Source: Helcococcus bovis (GTDB taxonomy: Bacteria > Bacillota > Clostridia > Tissierellales > Peptoniphilaceae). From it: a DNA stretch of 64,000 nt. Position 1 is the stretch's first letter. Every line of letters starts with the position of its first letter. Both the position numbers and the translations under genes were made by a program. Shown here piece after piece: positions 1-7,437 of this stretch. The notes beneath the pieces were generated by a model. The model did not search any database. It was given only the letters and a program-made list of their open reading frames with translations, and was not told the DNA's origin. Where the stretch lies: NCBI RefSeq assembly GCF_046035435.1, contig NZ_JBFNFH010000003.1. One strand, written 5' to 3'.

Positions 1-465
1 TATGAAAAAATAGGACTATCTACAATATTTATATTTTTAATGCTCGTAAATCTTATTTTAATTAATAAAAAATTATATAATAATAAAAAAGAAATAAAAT
101 ATAAACTTACAAGTCTTGCTTTTGGTATATATGCAGGATGGTTAACTATAGCTTCATTTGTTAATATGCTTGCATTTTTAGTAAGTATAAATTGGGATGG
201 TTTTGGAATTTCTCAAACAATTTGGGCACCAATAATTTTATTAGTTACGATAATTATATCTATTTTGGTAAACATGAAATTAAATAATTCGGTATATTTA
301 TTGCCTATAGCTTGGGCTATTTTTGGAATTATAATGAAAATAAATAAATCAGATAATCAAATGATTTATCGAACATACATTATCCCGTTAGGAATTATCG
401 GAATTATTATCCTAGTTTTACTTTCAATAATTAAATTTAAGAAAAATAACTACAGTGTTATATGA
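1..465 (+). CDS. TspO/MBR-like membrane protein, 5' end missing
   Basis: The frame is open from base 1, so the gene starts before the window; 154 residues are visible and the first in-window ATG (base 40) is internal. The protein is almost all hydrophobic, with about five membrane segments, matching the five-helix TspO/MBR fold. The stretch YAGWLTIASFVNMLAF followed by WDGFGI resembles the conserved tryptophan-rich core of bacterial TspO-related proteins. Family members bind tetrapyrroles or act as stress sensors in the membrane, but many Firmicute members have no known function. The call rests on recalled family patterns and is moderate. Confidence 0.6.
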   Translation, partial: YEKIGLSTIFIFLMLVNLILINKKLYNNKKEIKYKLTSLAFGIYAGWLTIASFVNMLAFLVSINWDGFGISQTIWAPIILLVTIIISILVNMKLNNSVYLLPIAWAIFGIIMKINKSDNQMIYRTYIIPLGIIGIIILVLLSIIKFKKNNYSVI

Positions 466-601
466 AAAAAGAATACAAATTTGTAAGCAAGATTAGAAAA
501 ATTCACATCAATATCAAGGTAAAATCAACAAAATTGAAATAAGCCAGGATAAATTAAAAATAATTAATAAATACAATAAAATAAAAAAGGAATAATATTT
601 T
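466..601 (+). other. short gap with possible coding remnant
   Basis: No intact gene is seen. One frame reads an open lysine/isoleucine-rich tail of about 30 codons ending near base 598, with no start codon, so it may be the decayed 3' end of a lost gene. A weak ribosome site (AAAAAGGAAT) for the next gene lies at its right edge. Confidence 0.25.
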
Positions 602-964
602 ATGAGACTATGGCATGAAGAAATTATTAATAAACTACCCAGACAACAACTATTAGGACAACATAGAGAATGCTGTGCACTTAGAGGTAATGGCTGGGGG
701 AAACCACATTCAACTGTAAATTATGTGTTTAACTATAATCCTTACAAATTATATCAATATCACATTTTGATAATGAATGAAATGGAAAAAAGAGGTTATA
801 AACCTGATAATATTTGGAGAAATTCAAATTATAGAGGAAAAACATGTGCTCCATATTATAGTGTTGAAGAAATTGAATTAACGAAACCCGTATATCCTGA
901 ACATGATGATGAATATTTGAAAGAGTGTATTGAAAACTTATTTGAAAAAGGGATAGAAATTTAG
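602..964 (+). CDS. TIGR02328 family protein (pyrimidine-dimer glycosylase-like)
   Basis: The 120-residue protein starts MRLWHEEIINKLPRQQLLGQ and contains HRECCALRGNGWGK, a signature I associate with the TIGR02328 family. That family is related to the small T4 endonuclease V-type pyrimidine-dimer glycosylases (Pyr_excise). A DNA-repair role is inferred by relationship only. Length is close to full for the family. It is followed 27 bases later by a HIT gene in the same direction, in a region of small unrelated genes and remnants, so no operon function is implied. Confidence 0.7.
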   Translation: MRLWHEEIINKLPRQQLLGQHRECCALRGNGWGKPHSTVNYVFNYNPYKLYQYHILIMNEMEKRGYKPDNIWRNSNYRGKTCAPYYSVEEIELTKPVYPEHDDEYLKECIENLFEKGIEI

Positions 965-991
965 AAAAAATAATTTTAAAAGGATGAATTT

Positions 992-1450
992 ATGTGTCTT
1001 ATTTGTGAAAGAATAAAAATGATTGAAGATGGTACAAATCCATATTTTGTTAAAGAGTTGAATACTGGATATGTAGTTTTAGGTGATCATCAATATTTTA
1101 AGGGGTATACGATTTTTATTTGTAAATATCATAAAAATGAAATTTTTGAATTAGATAGGGATTATAAAATCAAGTATTTAGAGGAAATGTCTATAGTTGC
1201 AGAAGCTGTTTCTAATGCTTTTCAATGCGAAAAAATGAATTATGAATTGCTTGGAAATGGTGATTCTCATTTACATTGGCACCTTTTTCCAAGAAATAAT
1301 GGTGATTTAGGAGAATACGGACACAATGGAAAAGGTCCAGTATGGTGGATTCCGATGGAAAAAATGTATGATGATTCAAATCGAACAACAGATATGGAAC
1401 TAGATAAAATGAAACAAAAGTTACTATTTGAATTAAATAAATTAATTTGA
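992..1450 (+). CDS. HIT family nucleotide-binding protein
   Basis: A 152-residue protein of the histidine-triad superfamily, nucleotide hydrolases or transferases acting on nucleoside phosphates such as AMP-lysine or dinucleoside polyphosphates. The triad HLHWHLFPR is visible at residues 93-101 (His93, His95, His97), and an N-terminal CLIC pair at residues 2-5 resembles the CxxC seen in many HIT proteins. The start is preceded by AAAAGGATGA, a plausible ribosome site. The exact substrate cannot be told from sequence. Confidence 0.85.
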   Translation: MCLICERIKMIEDGTNPYFVKELNTGYVVLGDHQYFKGYTIFICKYHKNEIFELDRDYKIKYLEEMSIVAEAVSNAFQCEKMNYELLGNGDSHLHWHLFPRNNGDLGEYGHNGKGPVWWIPMEKMYDDSNRTTDMELDKMKQKLLFELNKLI

Positions 1451-1493
1451 AAATTTGTCAAAATTATTTTAAGTATAAAAGGAAATAATTAAA

Positions 1494-1720
1494 ATGAACA
1501 TAGAATTAATTGAAGCAAACGAAAAATTAATAGAAATATCATAGAGGTTGCAGCTAGAAATTTAAGTGCAATGAGATTACATAATAAATTAGGATATGAT
1601 TGTTTAAATACAATCACAATTAGAAAAGATTTTAATGAAGATGATTTTGATAGTATTAAAAAGGAAAAAATTGATGGATACAATTTTAATATCAAAAAAT
1701 ATAAAAAGAATACGAGGTAA
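1494..1720 (+). pseudogene. GNAT acetyltransferase remnant
   Basis: A start at 1494 behind AAAGGAAAT opens a 16-codon frame (MNIELIEANEKLIEIS) that stops at 1542-1544. From 1544 another frame continues with VAARNLSAMRLHNKLGYD, the typical GNAT motif B region, and runs to a stop at 1718-1720. The middle of the acetyltransferase, including the acetyl-CoA binding loop, is missing. This looks like an internal deletion plus frameshift of a GNAT gene, just upstream of an intact GNAT gene. Confidence 0.7.
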
Positions 1721-1725
1721 ATAAA

Positions 1726-2223
1726 ATGATAGTTAAACTAAATAAAAAACATATAGATAAAATTGATAATAATTTTATTGAGCAAAATTGGGGATCAAGA
1801 AAAGTTATTTTAGAAAAATATTTAATTGAGCAACAAAATAATGAAAGAATAGTTATTGTGGATGAAATTGATAATGACTGTACAGGATATATTACATTAG
1901 TTATTAATCAAAATTCTGGACCATTTAAAGATACAAATATCCCAGAAATTGTTGACTTTAATGTTTTTGAAAAATATCAAAAAAATGGAATAGGTCAAAA
2001 ACTTTTAACTGCAGTTATAGATAAAGCTAAAGAATTTAGTGATAAGGTAGGTATTGGTGTAGGATTAAATTCAAATTATGGTAAGGCTCAAAGATTATAT
2101 GTAAAAAATGGATTTATTCCAAATGGAACTGGAATTTATTATGAAGGTAAAGTTTTACCAGTAAATGAAAAATGTATAAATAATGATGAATTAGCATTGT
2201 ATTTTATAAAAGAAATTAAATAA
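1726..2223 (+). CDS. GNAT family N-acetyltransferase
   Basis: A 165-residue protein that should transfer an acetyl group from acetyl-CoA to an amine substrate. Motif A is visible as EKYQKNGIGQKLL (the Q/R-x-x-G-x-G acetyl-CoA loop), followed by a motif-B-like stretch NYGKAQRLYVKNGF. The length is normal for the family. It follows the broken GNAT remnant by five bases and precedes the phosphatase by 15 bases, so the latter pair may share a transcript. The substrate is unknown. Confidence 0.82.
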   Translation: MIVKLNKKHIDKIDNNFIEQNWGSRKVILEKYLIEQQNNERIVIVDEIDNDCTGYITLVINQNSGPFKDTNIPEIVDFNVFEKYQKNGIGQKLLTAVIDKAKEFSDKVGIGVGLNSNYGKAQRLYVKNGFIPNGTGIYYEGKVLPVNEKCINNDELALYFIKEIK

Positions 2224-2238
2224 TTTTTTGGAGGATTA

Positions 2239-2814
2239 ATGCAAATAATTTTTGTTAGACATGGCGAAAGTGTAGCAAATAAATTAAATAAAAATGAATA
2301 TACCATATGTACAGGACAATTTGATACGCCACTTAGTGAGTTAGGTATTAAGCAAATTTCAAAATTGAGAGATAATGAAATTTTTGAAAAATTTGATAAA
2401 TTATATTCATCAGATTTAATTCGAGCTTATGATACATCATTAGCTATCACATCATCAGAAAATATTATTGTTGATAAAAGGCTTAGAGAAAGATCTTTAG
2501 GAGCTTTTGAGGGGCAATTAGTTAAAGAATTGAAAATACATCCTGAATATTCAAAATATTTTTATGATGAAGAATTAAAGCATTTTGGTCATAGTTTTGT
2601 AGTCAAAGCACCTGGTGGTGAAAACTATGCTGATGTTGAAAATAGAGTTAGATTATTTTGGGAAGAAATTAAAGATAAGAATTACAATAAAATCGTTATT
2701 GTTGCACATTTATATACGATCAGAGTTTTTCTGAAGATATTATTAAATCTTTCAGAACAGGAGTGTATAAATTATAAAATTAATAATGCTGAGACTTTAA
2801 TAGTAAATATTTAA
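2239..2814 (+). CDS. histidine phosphatase family protein
   Basis: A 191-residue member of the phosphoglycerate-mutase-like histidine phosphatases. The catalytic RHGES motif is at residues 7-11 (His8 is the phospho-acceptor), the acid donor region is RERSLGAFEGQ near residues 83-93, and the second histidine is His157 in VIVAHLYTIR. The start has a good GGAGG site (TTTTGGAGGATTAATG). The substrate cannot be predicted. A degenerate fragment of a close relative of its 3' end lies near 4538-4590. Confidence 0.85.
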   Translation: MQIIFVRHGESVANKLNKNEYTICTGQFDTPLSELGIKQISKLRDNEIFEKFDKLYSSDLIRAYDTSLAITSSENIIVDKRLRERSLGAFEGQLVKELKIHPEYSKYFYDEELKHFGHSFVVKAPGGENYADVENRVRLFWEEIKDKNYNKIVIVAHLYTIRVFLKILLNLSEQECINYKINNAETLIVNI

Positions 2815-3021
2815 GTGTATTTCAAATTTATTTTATTTCTAAAGTATTTTGTTGGTCAAAAAAGATAATATTTTATTCTTTTAGAAAATTAATTTAAAAC
2901 TATTTACAAAAAAATATTGACATTTAATACTGCCTGACTTTTTTATTTAAACATAAAAATATGGTGCTAGGCTAGGTTTTAAAAGCTATGGCTTAGTATC
3001 TCATTTTGTTAATTACATTAA

Positions 3022-3052
3022 GAAAAAGTACGCAATTTTGCATACTTTTTTG
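3022..3052. terminator. bidirectional terminator
   Basis: AAAAAGTACGCAA pairs across a short loop with TTGCATACTTTTTT, giving a stem with one mismatch and A/T runs on both sides. It can end the phosphatase transcript on the plus strand and the lipoprotein remnant on the minus strand. Confidence 0.7.
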
Positions 3053-3056
3053 CTTT

Positions 3057-3320
3057 TTATATTACATTCTTATCTGAGCTATTACTGTTCTTATAAGGAC
3101 TTCTGCTTTTTATTTTAAAATTTACACTACTTCCTAATTGCTTAAAATTAGACTTTGTTATAGAAGAACCTCCTGATACTTTATTATTTATGTAATATTC
3201 ATAAGAAATCATATAGATTTTATCATCTAAATCTAAATTTATATTTATAGATGATTCTTTTTTTTGTTACATCCAGTAATAGTTATCATTATTAAAATTA
3301 TAACAATAATTTTTTTTCAT
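3057..3320 (-). pseudogene. small lipoprotein gene, frameshifted in a poly-A tract
   Basis: On the minus strand an ATG at 3318-3320 is followed by eight A residues. The ATG frame stops after 16 codons, but the frame one base off reads a hydrophobic stretch ending in ITITGCN, a lipobox-like signal-peptidase II site, then a hydrophilic tail to a stop at 3057-3059. Seven or ten A residues would restore a lipoprotein of roughly 87 residues. It is a pseudogene, a slipped-strand variable gene, or a sequencing error in a homopolymer. Confidence 0.55.
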
Positions 3321-3599
3321 AATAAACCTTTCTATCAAAAATAACAGCGAACCTTTTCTTATTCCATATTTCCATATTTATTATATATACTATTTACAAT
3401 AATATAATATCATTTACTTTTTTTTCAATAGAAAAAGTTTTCTTATTTATTTATATAATATATATTTTTATATGGAAAAGGAGATTTTAAGTAGATTGGA
3501 ATTTTTTAAAAAATATTTGAAACTTTTATCACTTTAAATCGGAGAGATAAGTTTTTATTCCATTTATTAAGCTGTTGACGAAATTTTAATAAGATTCCA

Positions 3600-3890
3600 A
3601 AGGAAAATCAATAATAGAATTTATATATTTGTACTACTGTTACTAGGATTTAACATAGTTACAGGGGATATTTGACTTCAGTAAGAATGCCAAGAAAAGA
3701 GTTTATTATAAGCATCTTAAGAGGATATGTCTTAGTTACTTTGAGTGTAAACATTATTTCATCAATATTTGGAGTTAATTCAATTTGGTATGCCATGATA
3801 GTTTTGGAGTTTATCACATTAGTTGTATCAATAGTTCTTTTTATTAAATATAAAAAGGGGGGGATTGGAAGAGTAGTTCCAATTCTATAG
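3600..3890 (+). pseudogene. MATE efflux transporter, C-terminal remnant
   Basis: The frame from 3672 (TTG) encodes 72 residues resembling the last two helices of MATE multidrug transporters: ISILRGYVLVTLSVNIIS, then FGVNSIW and a final hydrophobic helix ending IKYKKG. Just upstream, in another frame, FVLLLLGFNIVTGDI looks like the preceding helix, ending at a stop about 3674, so a frameshift separates the pieces. A full MATE protein is about 450 residues, so most of the gene is lost. Confidence 0.55.
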
Positions 3891-4537
3891 GAAATTGTAT
3901 AAAATTGGAAATTAACTTCTGATTATTATGAAGATAAATCATTTAAATTTTCCTCCGAGTATTCGTTTCAAAAATTGTTCTGATTTTATGATAGCAATAA
4001 ATCATGTAAATAAGAGTTTATTCAAATATACAGGTAAATTTTTTAGGACAACTACCTGTAAATTTTAATAATGTAATAATTACACGTATGTAAAAGAGTG
4101 ATTTGTAAAATTTTTCATGTAAATTGTTAAAATATTTGTAATACATGATTTTCAAAAGAATTTACCTTTAATATAAAAAATCGATATAATACATGACTAT
4201 TTTTACCTTTTTTTACCTGTAATATAAAAAAATATTATAATACATGATTTTCAAAAGAATTTACCTTTAATTATAAGTGATATATTCATGTTAAGGGCAT
4301 AAAAGCTTGAATAAATTTGTAAATGAGCTTGTTTTTTGTTTTTAGAAATATGCTATAAAATTTTTCATTCATTAAGGTCATATAGAAGATTAAGGTAATA
4401 TAGTAGCATTTGTTCAATGGCTGTAAATTTTTTTCTATTTAAAAAAAATTAAAAATTCTTCTAAATATCCTAGCTTAAGGTATATAGAGTATTAATTTAT
4501 TCAAAAAATTCATGGGTATAAATTATAAATATTGGTA
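3891..4537. other. non-coding AT-rich stretch with short repeats
   Basis: No coding frame is convincing. The stretch contains an inverted pair (ACAGGT near 4030 and ACCTGT near 4055), a duplicated 34-base element and several ACCT/ATAC-rich half copies. It appears to be a gene graveyard. Confidence 0.5.
4139..4271. repeat. 34-bp direct repeat pair
   Basis: Bases 4139-4172 and 4238-4271 carry the same 34-base element (it begins TAATACATGATTTTCAAAAG), followed in both cases by AAT-rich sequence. A partial copy beginning with the same ATAATACATGA core lies near 4187-4200. Confidence 0.8.
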
Positions 4538-4590
4538 ATAAAATAGTAGTTGTTGCACATATATATTATTAGAGTTTTTTGAAGATAAAT
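4538..4590 (+). pseudogene. degenerate copy of histidine phosphatase 3' segment
   Basis: The stretch reads NKIVVVAH in one frame and then meets a stop. It matches the segment of the intact phosphatase gene near 2685-2740 that encodes NKIVIVAHLYTIRVFLKI, with scattered substitutions. The rest of the copy is not recognisable. Confidence 0.6.
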
Positions 4591-4610
4591 TTAGAACTAT
4601 AAAAAAAGTA

Positions 4611-4639
4611 TTGACATTTTAATTTGAAGATGCTATTAT
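4611..4639 (+). promoter_or_regulatory. sigma-A promoter of the tRNA cluster
   Basis: TTGACA at 4611-4616 and TATTAT at 4634-4639 are separated by exactly 17 bases. The -10 box ends 20 bases before the tRNA-Met gene, so transcription would start just ahead of the tRNA. Confidence 0.85.
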
Positions 4640-4658
4640 ATTTATGTTGCTAAAAAAT

Positions 4659-4735
4659 GGCGGTGTAGCTCAGTTGGCTAGAGCATACGGTTCATACCCG
4701 TAGTGTCGGCAGTTCGAATCTGTCCACCGCTACCA
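4659..4735 (+). tRNA. tRNA-Met (CAU), elongator type
   Basis: A 77-base cloverleaf with acceptor GGCGGTG/CACCGCT, D-stem GCTC/GAGC, anticodon stem TACGG/CCGTA around CAT, T-stem GGCAG/CTGTC with TTCGAAT loop, and an encoded CCA end. The first base pair is G-U, unlike the unpaired first base of initiator tRNA, and the anticodon stem lacks the three G-C pairs of initiators. This makes an elongator tRNA more likely. A CAU tRNA-Ile with modified wobble C is the alternative. Confidence 0.92.
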
Positions 4736-4739
4736 ATTT

Positions 4740-4814
4740 GCGGAAGTGGCTCAGTGGTAGAGCATCGCCTTGCCAAGGCGAGGGTCGCGAGTTCGAATCT
4801 CGTTTTCCGCTCCA
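4740..4814 (+). tRNA. tRNA-Gly (GCC)
   Basis: A 75-base cloverleaf: acceptor GCGGAAG/TTTCCGC with one G-U pair, D-stem GCTC/GAGC, anticodon stem TCGCC/GGCGA around GCC, T-stem GCGAG/CTCGT and TTCGAAT loop, ending TCCA with CCA encoded. It lies four bases after tRNA-Met on the same transcript. Confidence 0.95.
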
Positions 4815-4817
4815 CTA

Positions 4818-4847
4818 AGCATCAATTGTGTAATTGGTGCTTTTTTT
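4818..4847 (+). terminator. terminator-like hairpin between tRNA-Gly and tRNA-Arg
   Basis: AGCATCAATT pairs with AATTGGTGCT (one G-U pair) around a GTGT loop and is followed by seven T residues. It has all the features of an intrinsic terminator although another tRNA follows 15 bases later with no clear promoter of its own. Confidence 0.75.
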
Positions 4848-4862
4848 ATTATTTTAATATTT

Positions 4863-4939
4863 GTGTCGTTAGCTCAGCTGGATAGAGCGTCTGGCTACGG
4901 ACCAGAAGGTCGAGGGTTCGAATCCTTTACGACACGCCA
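4863..4939 (+). tRNA. tRNA-Arg (ACG)
   Basis: A 77-base cloverleaf: acceptor GTGTCGT/ACGACAC, D-stem GCTC/GAGC, anticodon stem TCTGG/CCAGA around ACG, T-stem GAGGG/CCTTT with TTCGAAT loop, and CCA encoded. The A at the wobble position is expected to be edited to inosine by TadA. Confidence 0.95.
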
Positions 4940-4972
4940 AAAAAGATTAGATTTTATCTAGTCTTTTTTATT
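4939..4972 (+). terminator. terminator of the tRNA cluster
   Basis: AAAAAAGATTAGA pairs with TCTAGTCTTTTTT around a short loop, leaving a T-rich tail. It begins at the last base of tRNA-Arg. Confidence 0.8.
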
Positions 4973-4990
4973 TTAATTTTATTTTAATTT

Positions 4991-4999
4991 TGATATAAT
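4991..4999 (+). promoter_or_regulatory. extended -10 promoter of ldh
   Basis: TGATATAAT is an extended -10 element (TGN followed by a perfect TATAAT). No good -35 is seen, as is usual for extended -10 promoters. The expected start point near 5006 leaves a leader of about 110 bases containing the Rex-like site. Confidence 0.6.
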
Positions 5000-5026
5000 A
5001 AATATATAAAGTTAGAAAAATATCAA

Positions 5027-5044
5027 TTGTGATATTACTCACAT
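5027..5044. promoter_or_regulatory. probable Rex operator upstream of ldh
   Basis: TTGTGATATTACTCACAT matches the Rex operator pattern TTGTGA-N6-TCACAA with one terminal difference. Rex is the NADH/NAD+-sensing repressor that commonly controls ldh and other fermentation genes in Firmicutes. The site lies about 20 bases past the inferred start point, where a bound repressor could block transcription. The Rex gene itself is not in the window. Confidence 0.6.
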
Positions 5045-5114
5045 TTATTTGAGTTTATAAGATGTATTATAAGTATATTAAAAAGTTAGAATATATAAAT
5101 TTAAGGAGAAAATA

Positions 5115-6056
5115 ATGAAAAAAAATAAAATAATATTAGTTGGAGATGGAGCTGTTGGATCAAGCTTTGCATTTGCTTGTACAATTTTAGGTGTTGGTAG
5201 AGAATTAGGTATCATAGATCTTAATGCTGATAAAGCTGAGGGAGATGCTATGGATTTATCTGATGCTTTAGCATTTACTGCATCAAAAGATATATATAAA
5301 GCAACATATGAAGACTGTCATGATGCTGATATTGTTGTAATTACTGCTGGCATACCACAAAAACCAGGGGAAACAAGATTACAATTAGTTGATAAAAACT
5401 TAAAAATATTTAAAGATATTGTAACAAGTGTTGTTGGATCTGGATTTAATGGTATATTTTTAGTAGCAAGTAATCCTGTTGATGTTATGACATATGCAAC
5501 ATGGAAATATTCAGGATTTAATGCTAATAGAGTAATCGGTACAGGTACTGTACTTGATTCAAACAGATTGAGAAAAGAAATTGCAGAGATAACAAAAGTT
5601 GATCCAAAATCAATTCATGCATATATTATGGGTGAACATGGTGATAGTGAGTTTCCTGTTTGGTCACATGCTAATATTGGAGGTTTACCAATTGCTGAAT
5701 GGACAAAACACAATGAAGTTGATGAACAAACATTATTAGATTCATTTAATAAAGTAAAAGATGCAGCATATGAAATAATTAATAGAAAAGGTGCTACATT
5801 CTATGGTATTGCAGTAGCAATGGCTAAAATAGCACAAGCAATCTTAAATAATGAAAATAGTATATATTCAGTTTCTTCATACTTAAGAGGAGAATATGGT
5901 CAAGAAGACTTATATATCGGTGTACCTGCAATTATAAATTCTAATGGTGTGAAAAATGTTTTAGAAATTTCATTAAATGATAATGAACAAGAAAGAATGG
6001 ATGCATCAGCAAAAACATTAAGGGAAATTATTGAAAAGAGTTTTAATAAAAAATAA
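5115..6056 (+). CDS. ldh: L-lactate dehydrogenase
   Basis: A 313-residue NAD-dependent L-lactate dehydrogenase, which reduces pyruvate to lactate and regenerates NAD+ in fermentation. The Rossmann loop VGDGAVGSS is at residues 9-17, the substrate-loop arginine is Arg88 in KPGETRLQ, and the catalytic histidine is His175 in MGEHGDSE. The length is normal. AAGGAG sits eight bases before the ATG. The gene stands alone between the tRNA terminator and its own strong terminator, with a Rex-type operator in the leader, which fits redox control. A malate dehydrogenase is less likely because of the GETRLQL substrate loop and LDH-type C-terminal half. Confidence 0.93.
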   Translation: MKKNKIILVGDGAVGSSFAFACTILGVGRELGIIDLNADKAEGDAMDLSDALAFTASKDIYKATYEDCHDADIVVITAGIPQKPGETRLQLVDKNLKIFKDIVTSVVGSGFNGIFLVASNPVDVMTYATWKYSGFNANRVIGTGTVLDSNRLRKEIAEITKVDPKSIHAYIMGEHGDSEFPVWSHANIGGLPIAEWTKHNEVDEQTLLDSFNKVKDAAYEIINRKGATFYGIAVAMAKIAQAILNNENSIYSVSSYLRGEYGQEDLYIGVPAIINSNGVKNVLEISLNDNEQERMDASAKTLREIIEKSFNKK

Positions 6057-6086
6057 TATTAAAATGTTTAAATAATATAATATTTT

Positions 6087-6131
6087 AAAAAGTCCTTGAA
6101 CTATTGATAATTAGTTTAAGGGCTTTTTTTT
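6087..6131 (+). terminator. terminator of ldh
   Basis: AGTCCTTGAACTA pairs with TAGTTTAAGGGCT (two wobble pairs) across a short loop, flanked by A and T runs. A strong intrinsic terminator. Confidence 0.9.
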
Positions 6132-6166
6132 ATAAAAAATTTATTAATCTTTTTGTAATATTTGCG

Positions 6167-6195
6167 TGGAAATTATGTAGATTTTATAGTATAAT
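6167..6195 (+). promoter_or_regulatory. candidate promoter for the ruv operon
   Basis: TGGAAA (four of six -35 matches) at 6167-6172 and a perfect TATAAT at 6190-6195 are 17 bases apart. The -10 ends 32 bases before the first gene of the run. Confidence 0.5.
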
Positions 6196-6227
6196 TTTAA
6201 TTGCAAAATTATTGAGAGGGGATAGTA

Positions 6228-6944
6228 ATGTTAGAGAACAGTTTGGATTTTGAAAAAAGTCTTGAATATCAATTTTTATATAATGAAGATCCAGATTCAA
6301 TTTATTTATTGCTATCTTGGCTTGAAAATAAGAATGTTGGAAATAATTTTACACCTAAATATGACGTTACAAAAGCATTGTTAACTGGCTTGAGAAGAAG
6401 TATAAGAGGTCGTAAAGATAAAAAATTAATAGTTGATGCTATTAGTAAAATGGTTAGTGAAGATTTAAGCAGATTGGAGTTTGCATTTTCTATTAAAGCT
6501 TATACAAATGCATATTATTGTGAAGACTTGATTGATGAATTAGAGAGAATCACTTTAAGTATTCATAATCCATCAGAATTATGTAAAATGAGACTTTTAT
6601 TACAAAATTCAAAAGATGAGAAAGTAGTCGAATTTAAAAAGAAAATTAAAGAAGACTTTATGAAGAGTAAAATTATTGCAAATAATGAGGTAAATGTAAA
6701 TTACTTTTTGGATAAAAATATTAAAAAGAAATTTTTTAGAATTAATTTTTACATAGATAAACAAGTCGTTGTTGATACACATAATACTAACATTCTTACA
6801 TTAGAAGGAAAAAATTTGACAATAAATGAATTGCTTCATATATACAATAAAGCTAAATTTTATATAAATAGAAGCATAAATGAGGCATATTTTAATCAAT
6901 TTTGGAGTGCGTTAAATGATTGTGTATTGGGACGTTATAAATGA
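6228..6944 (+). CDS. uncharacterised protein coupled to ruvC
   Basis: I do not recognise this 238-residue protein. It is soluble, charged and mostly helical in look, rich in leucine, lysine and glutamate, with no membrane segment, signal peptide or clear catalytic motif. The start has GAGAGGGGA just upstream. Its last four bases overlap the ruvC start (ATGA), so translation is probably coupled, and it is the first gene after the inferred promoter. The position suggests a partner in DNA repair or recombination, but this is inference from linkage only. Confidence 0.8.
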   Translation: MLENSLDFEKSLEYQFLYNEDPDSIYLLLSWLENKNVGNNFTPKYDVTKALLTGLRRSIRGRKDKKLIVDAISKMVSEDLSRLEFAFSIKAYTNAYYCEDLIDELERITLSIHNPSELCKMRLLLQNSKDEKVVEFKKKIKEDFMKSKIIANNEVNVNYFLDKNIKKKFFRINFYIDKQVVVDTHNTNILTLEGKNLTINELLHIYNKAKFYINRSINEAYFNQFWSALNDCVLGRYK

Positions 6945-7435
6945 TTATTTTAGGAATAGATCCTGGCATAGCAATTGTAGGATATGGAATAATCAAAAAA
7001 GAAGGAAACAAAATTAGCATGTTAGAATATGGTAGTATCCAGACAGATGCTAATGTAAAAACTCAAGATAGGTTAGAGATTATTTTTAATGAATTAAATG
7101 CAATTATAAATCAGTATAAGCCTACTGAGGTTGCCTATGAAAAATTATTTCATGAGAAGAATACAAAGACGTTTATAAACGTTAGTCAAGCAAGAGGTGT
7201 TGAGATACTTGCTGCTAAGGTAAATAATTTGGAAATATATGAATATACTCCTTTACAAATAAAGACAGCATTAACTGGATATGGACGAGCTGTAAAAAAA
7301 CAAGTTCAAGAAAGTGTTAAGAGAATTTTAAATCTTAAGGATATTCCAAAACCTGATGATGCAGCAGATGCATTAGCTATAGCAATATGCCATAGCTTTA
7401 GTGGTAAACTTAAAGATTTATATAAAATGGAGTAG
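6941..7435 (+). CDS. ruvC: crossover junction endodeoxyribonuclease RuvC
   Basis: A 164-residue RNase H-fold nuclease that cuts Holliday junctions moved by RuvAB. The first active-site aspartate is Asp7 in LGIDPG, the second acid is Glu67 in VAYEKLF, and the last acids are in the PDDAADALAIA motif (Asp140 and Asp143). Length matches the family. It overlaps the upstream unknown gene by four bases and is followed directly by ruvA and ruvB, the classic resolvasome cluster. Confidence 0.96.
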   Translation: MIILGIDPGIAIVGYGIIKKEGNKISMLEYGSIQTDANVKTQDRLEIIFNELNAIINQYKPTEVAYEKLFHEKNTKTFINVSQARGVEILAAKVNNLEIYEYTPLQIKTALTGYGRAVKKQVQESVKRILNLKDIPKPDDAADALAIAICHSFSGKLKDLYKME

Positions 7436-7437
7436 TT

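Noticed and set aside
4703..4961. Two overlapping open frames of about 60 codons
   Set aside because: They run across the three tRNA genes and have no independent coding signal.
5029..5044. TGTGA-N6-TCACA read as a CRP/cAMP site
   Set aside because: The match extends to the longer Rex pattern, the target is ldh, and CRP-cAMP control is not usual in this type of Firmicute. An Fnr/CRP-family regulator is not fully excluded.
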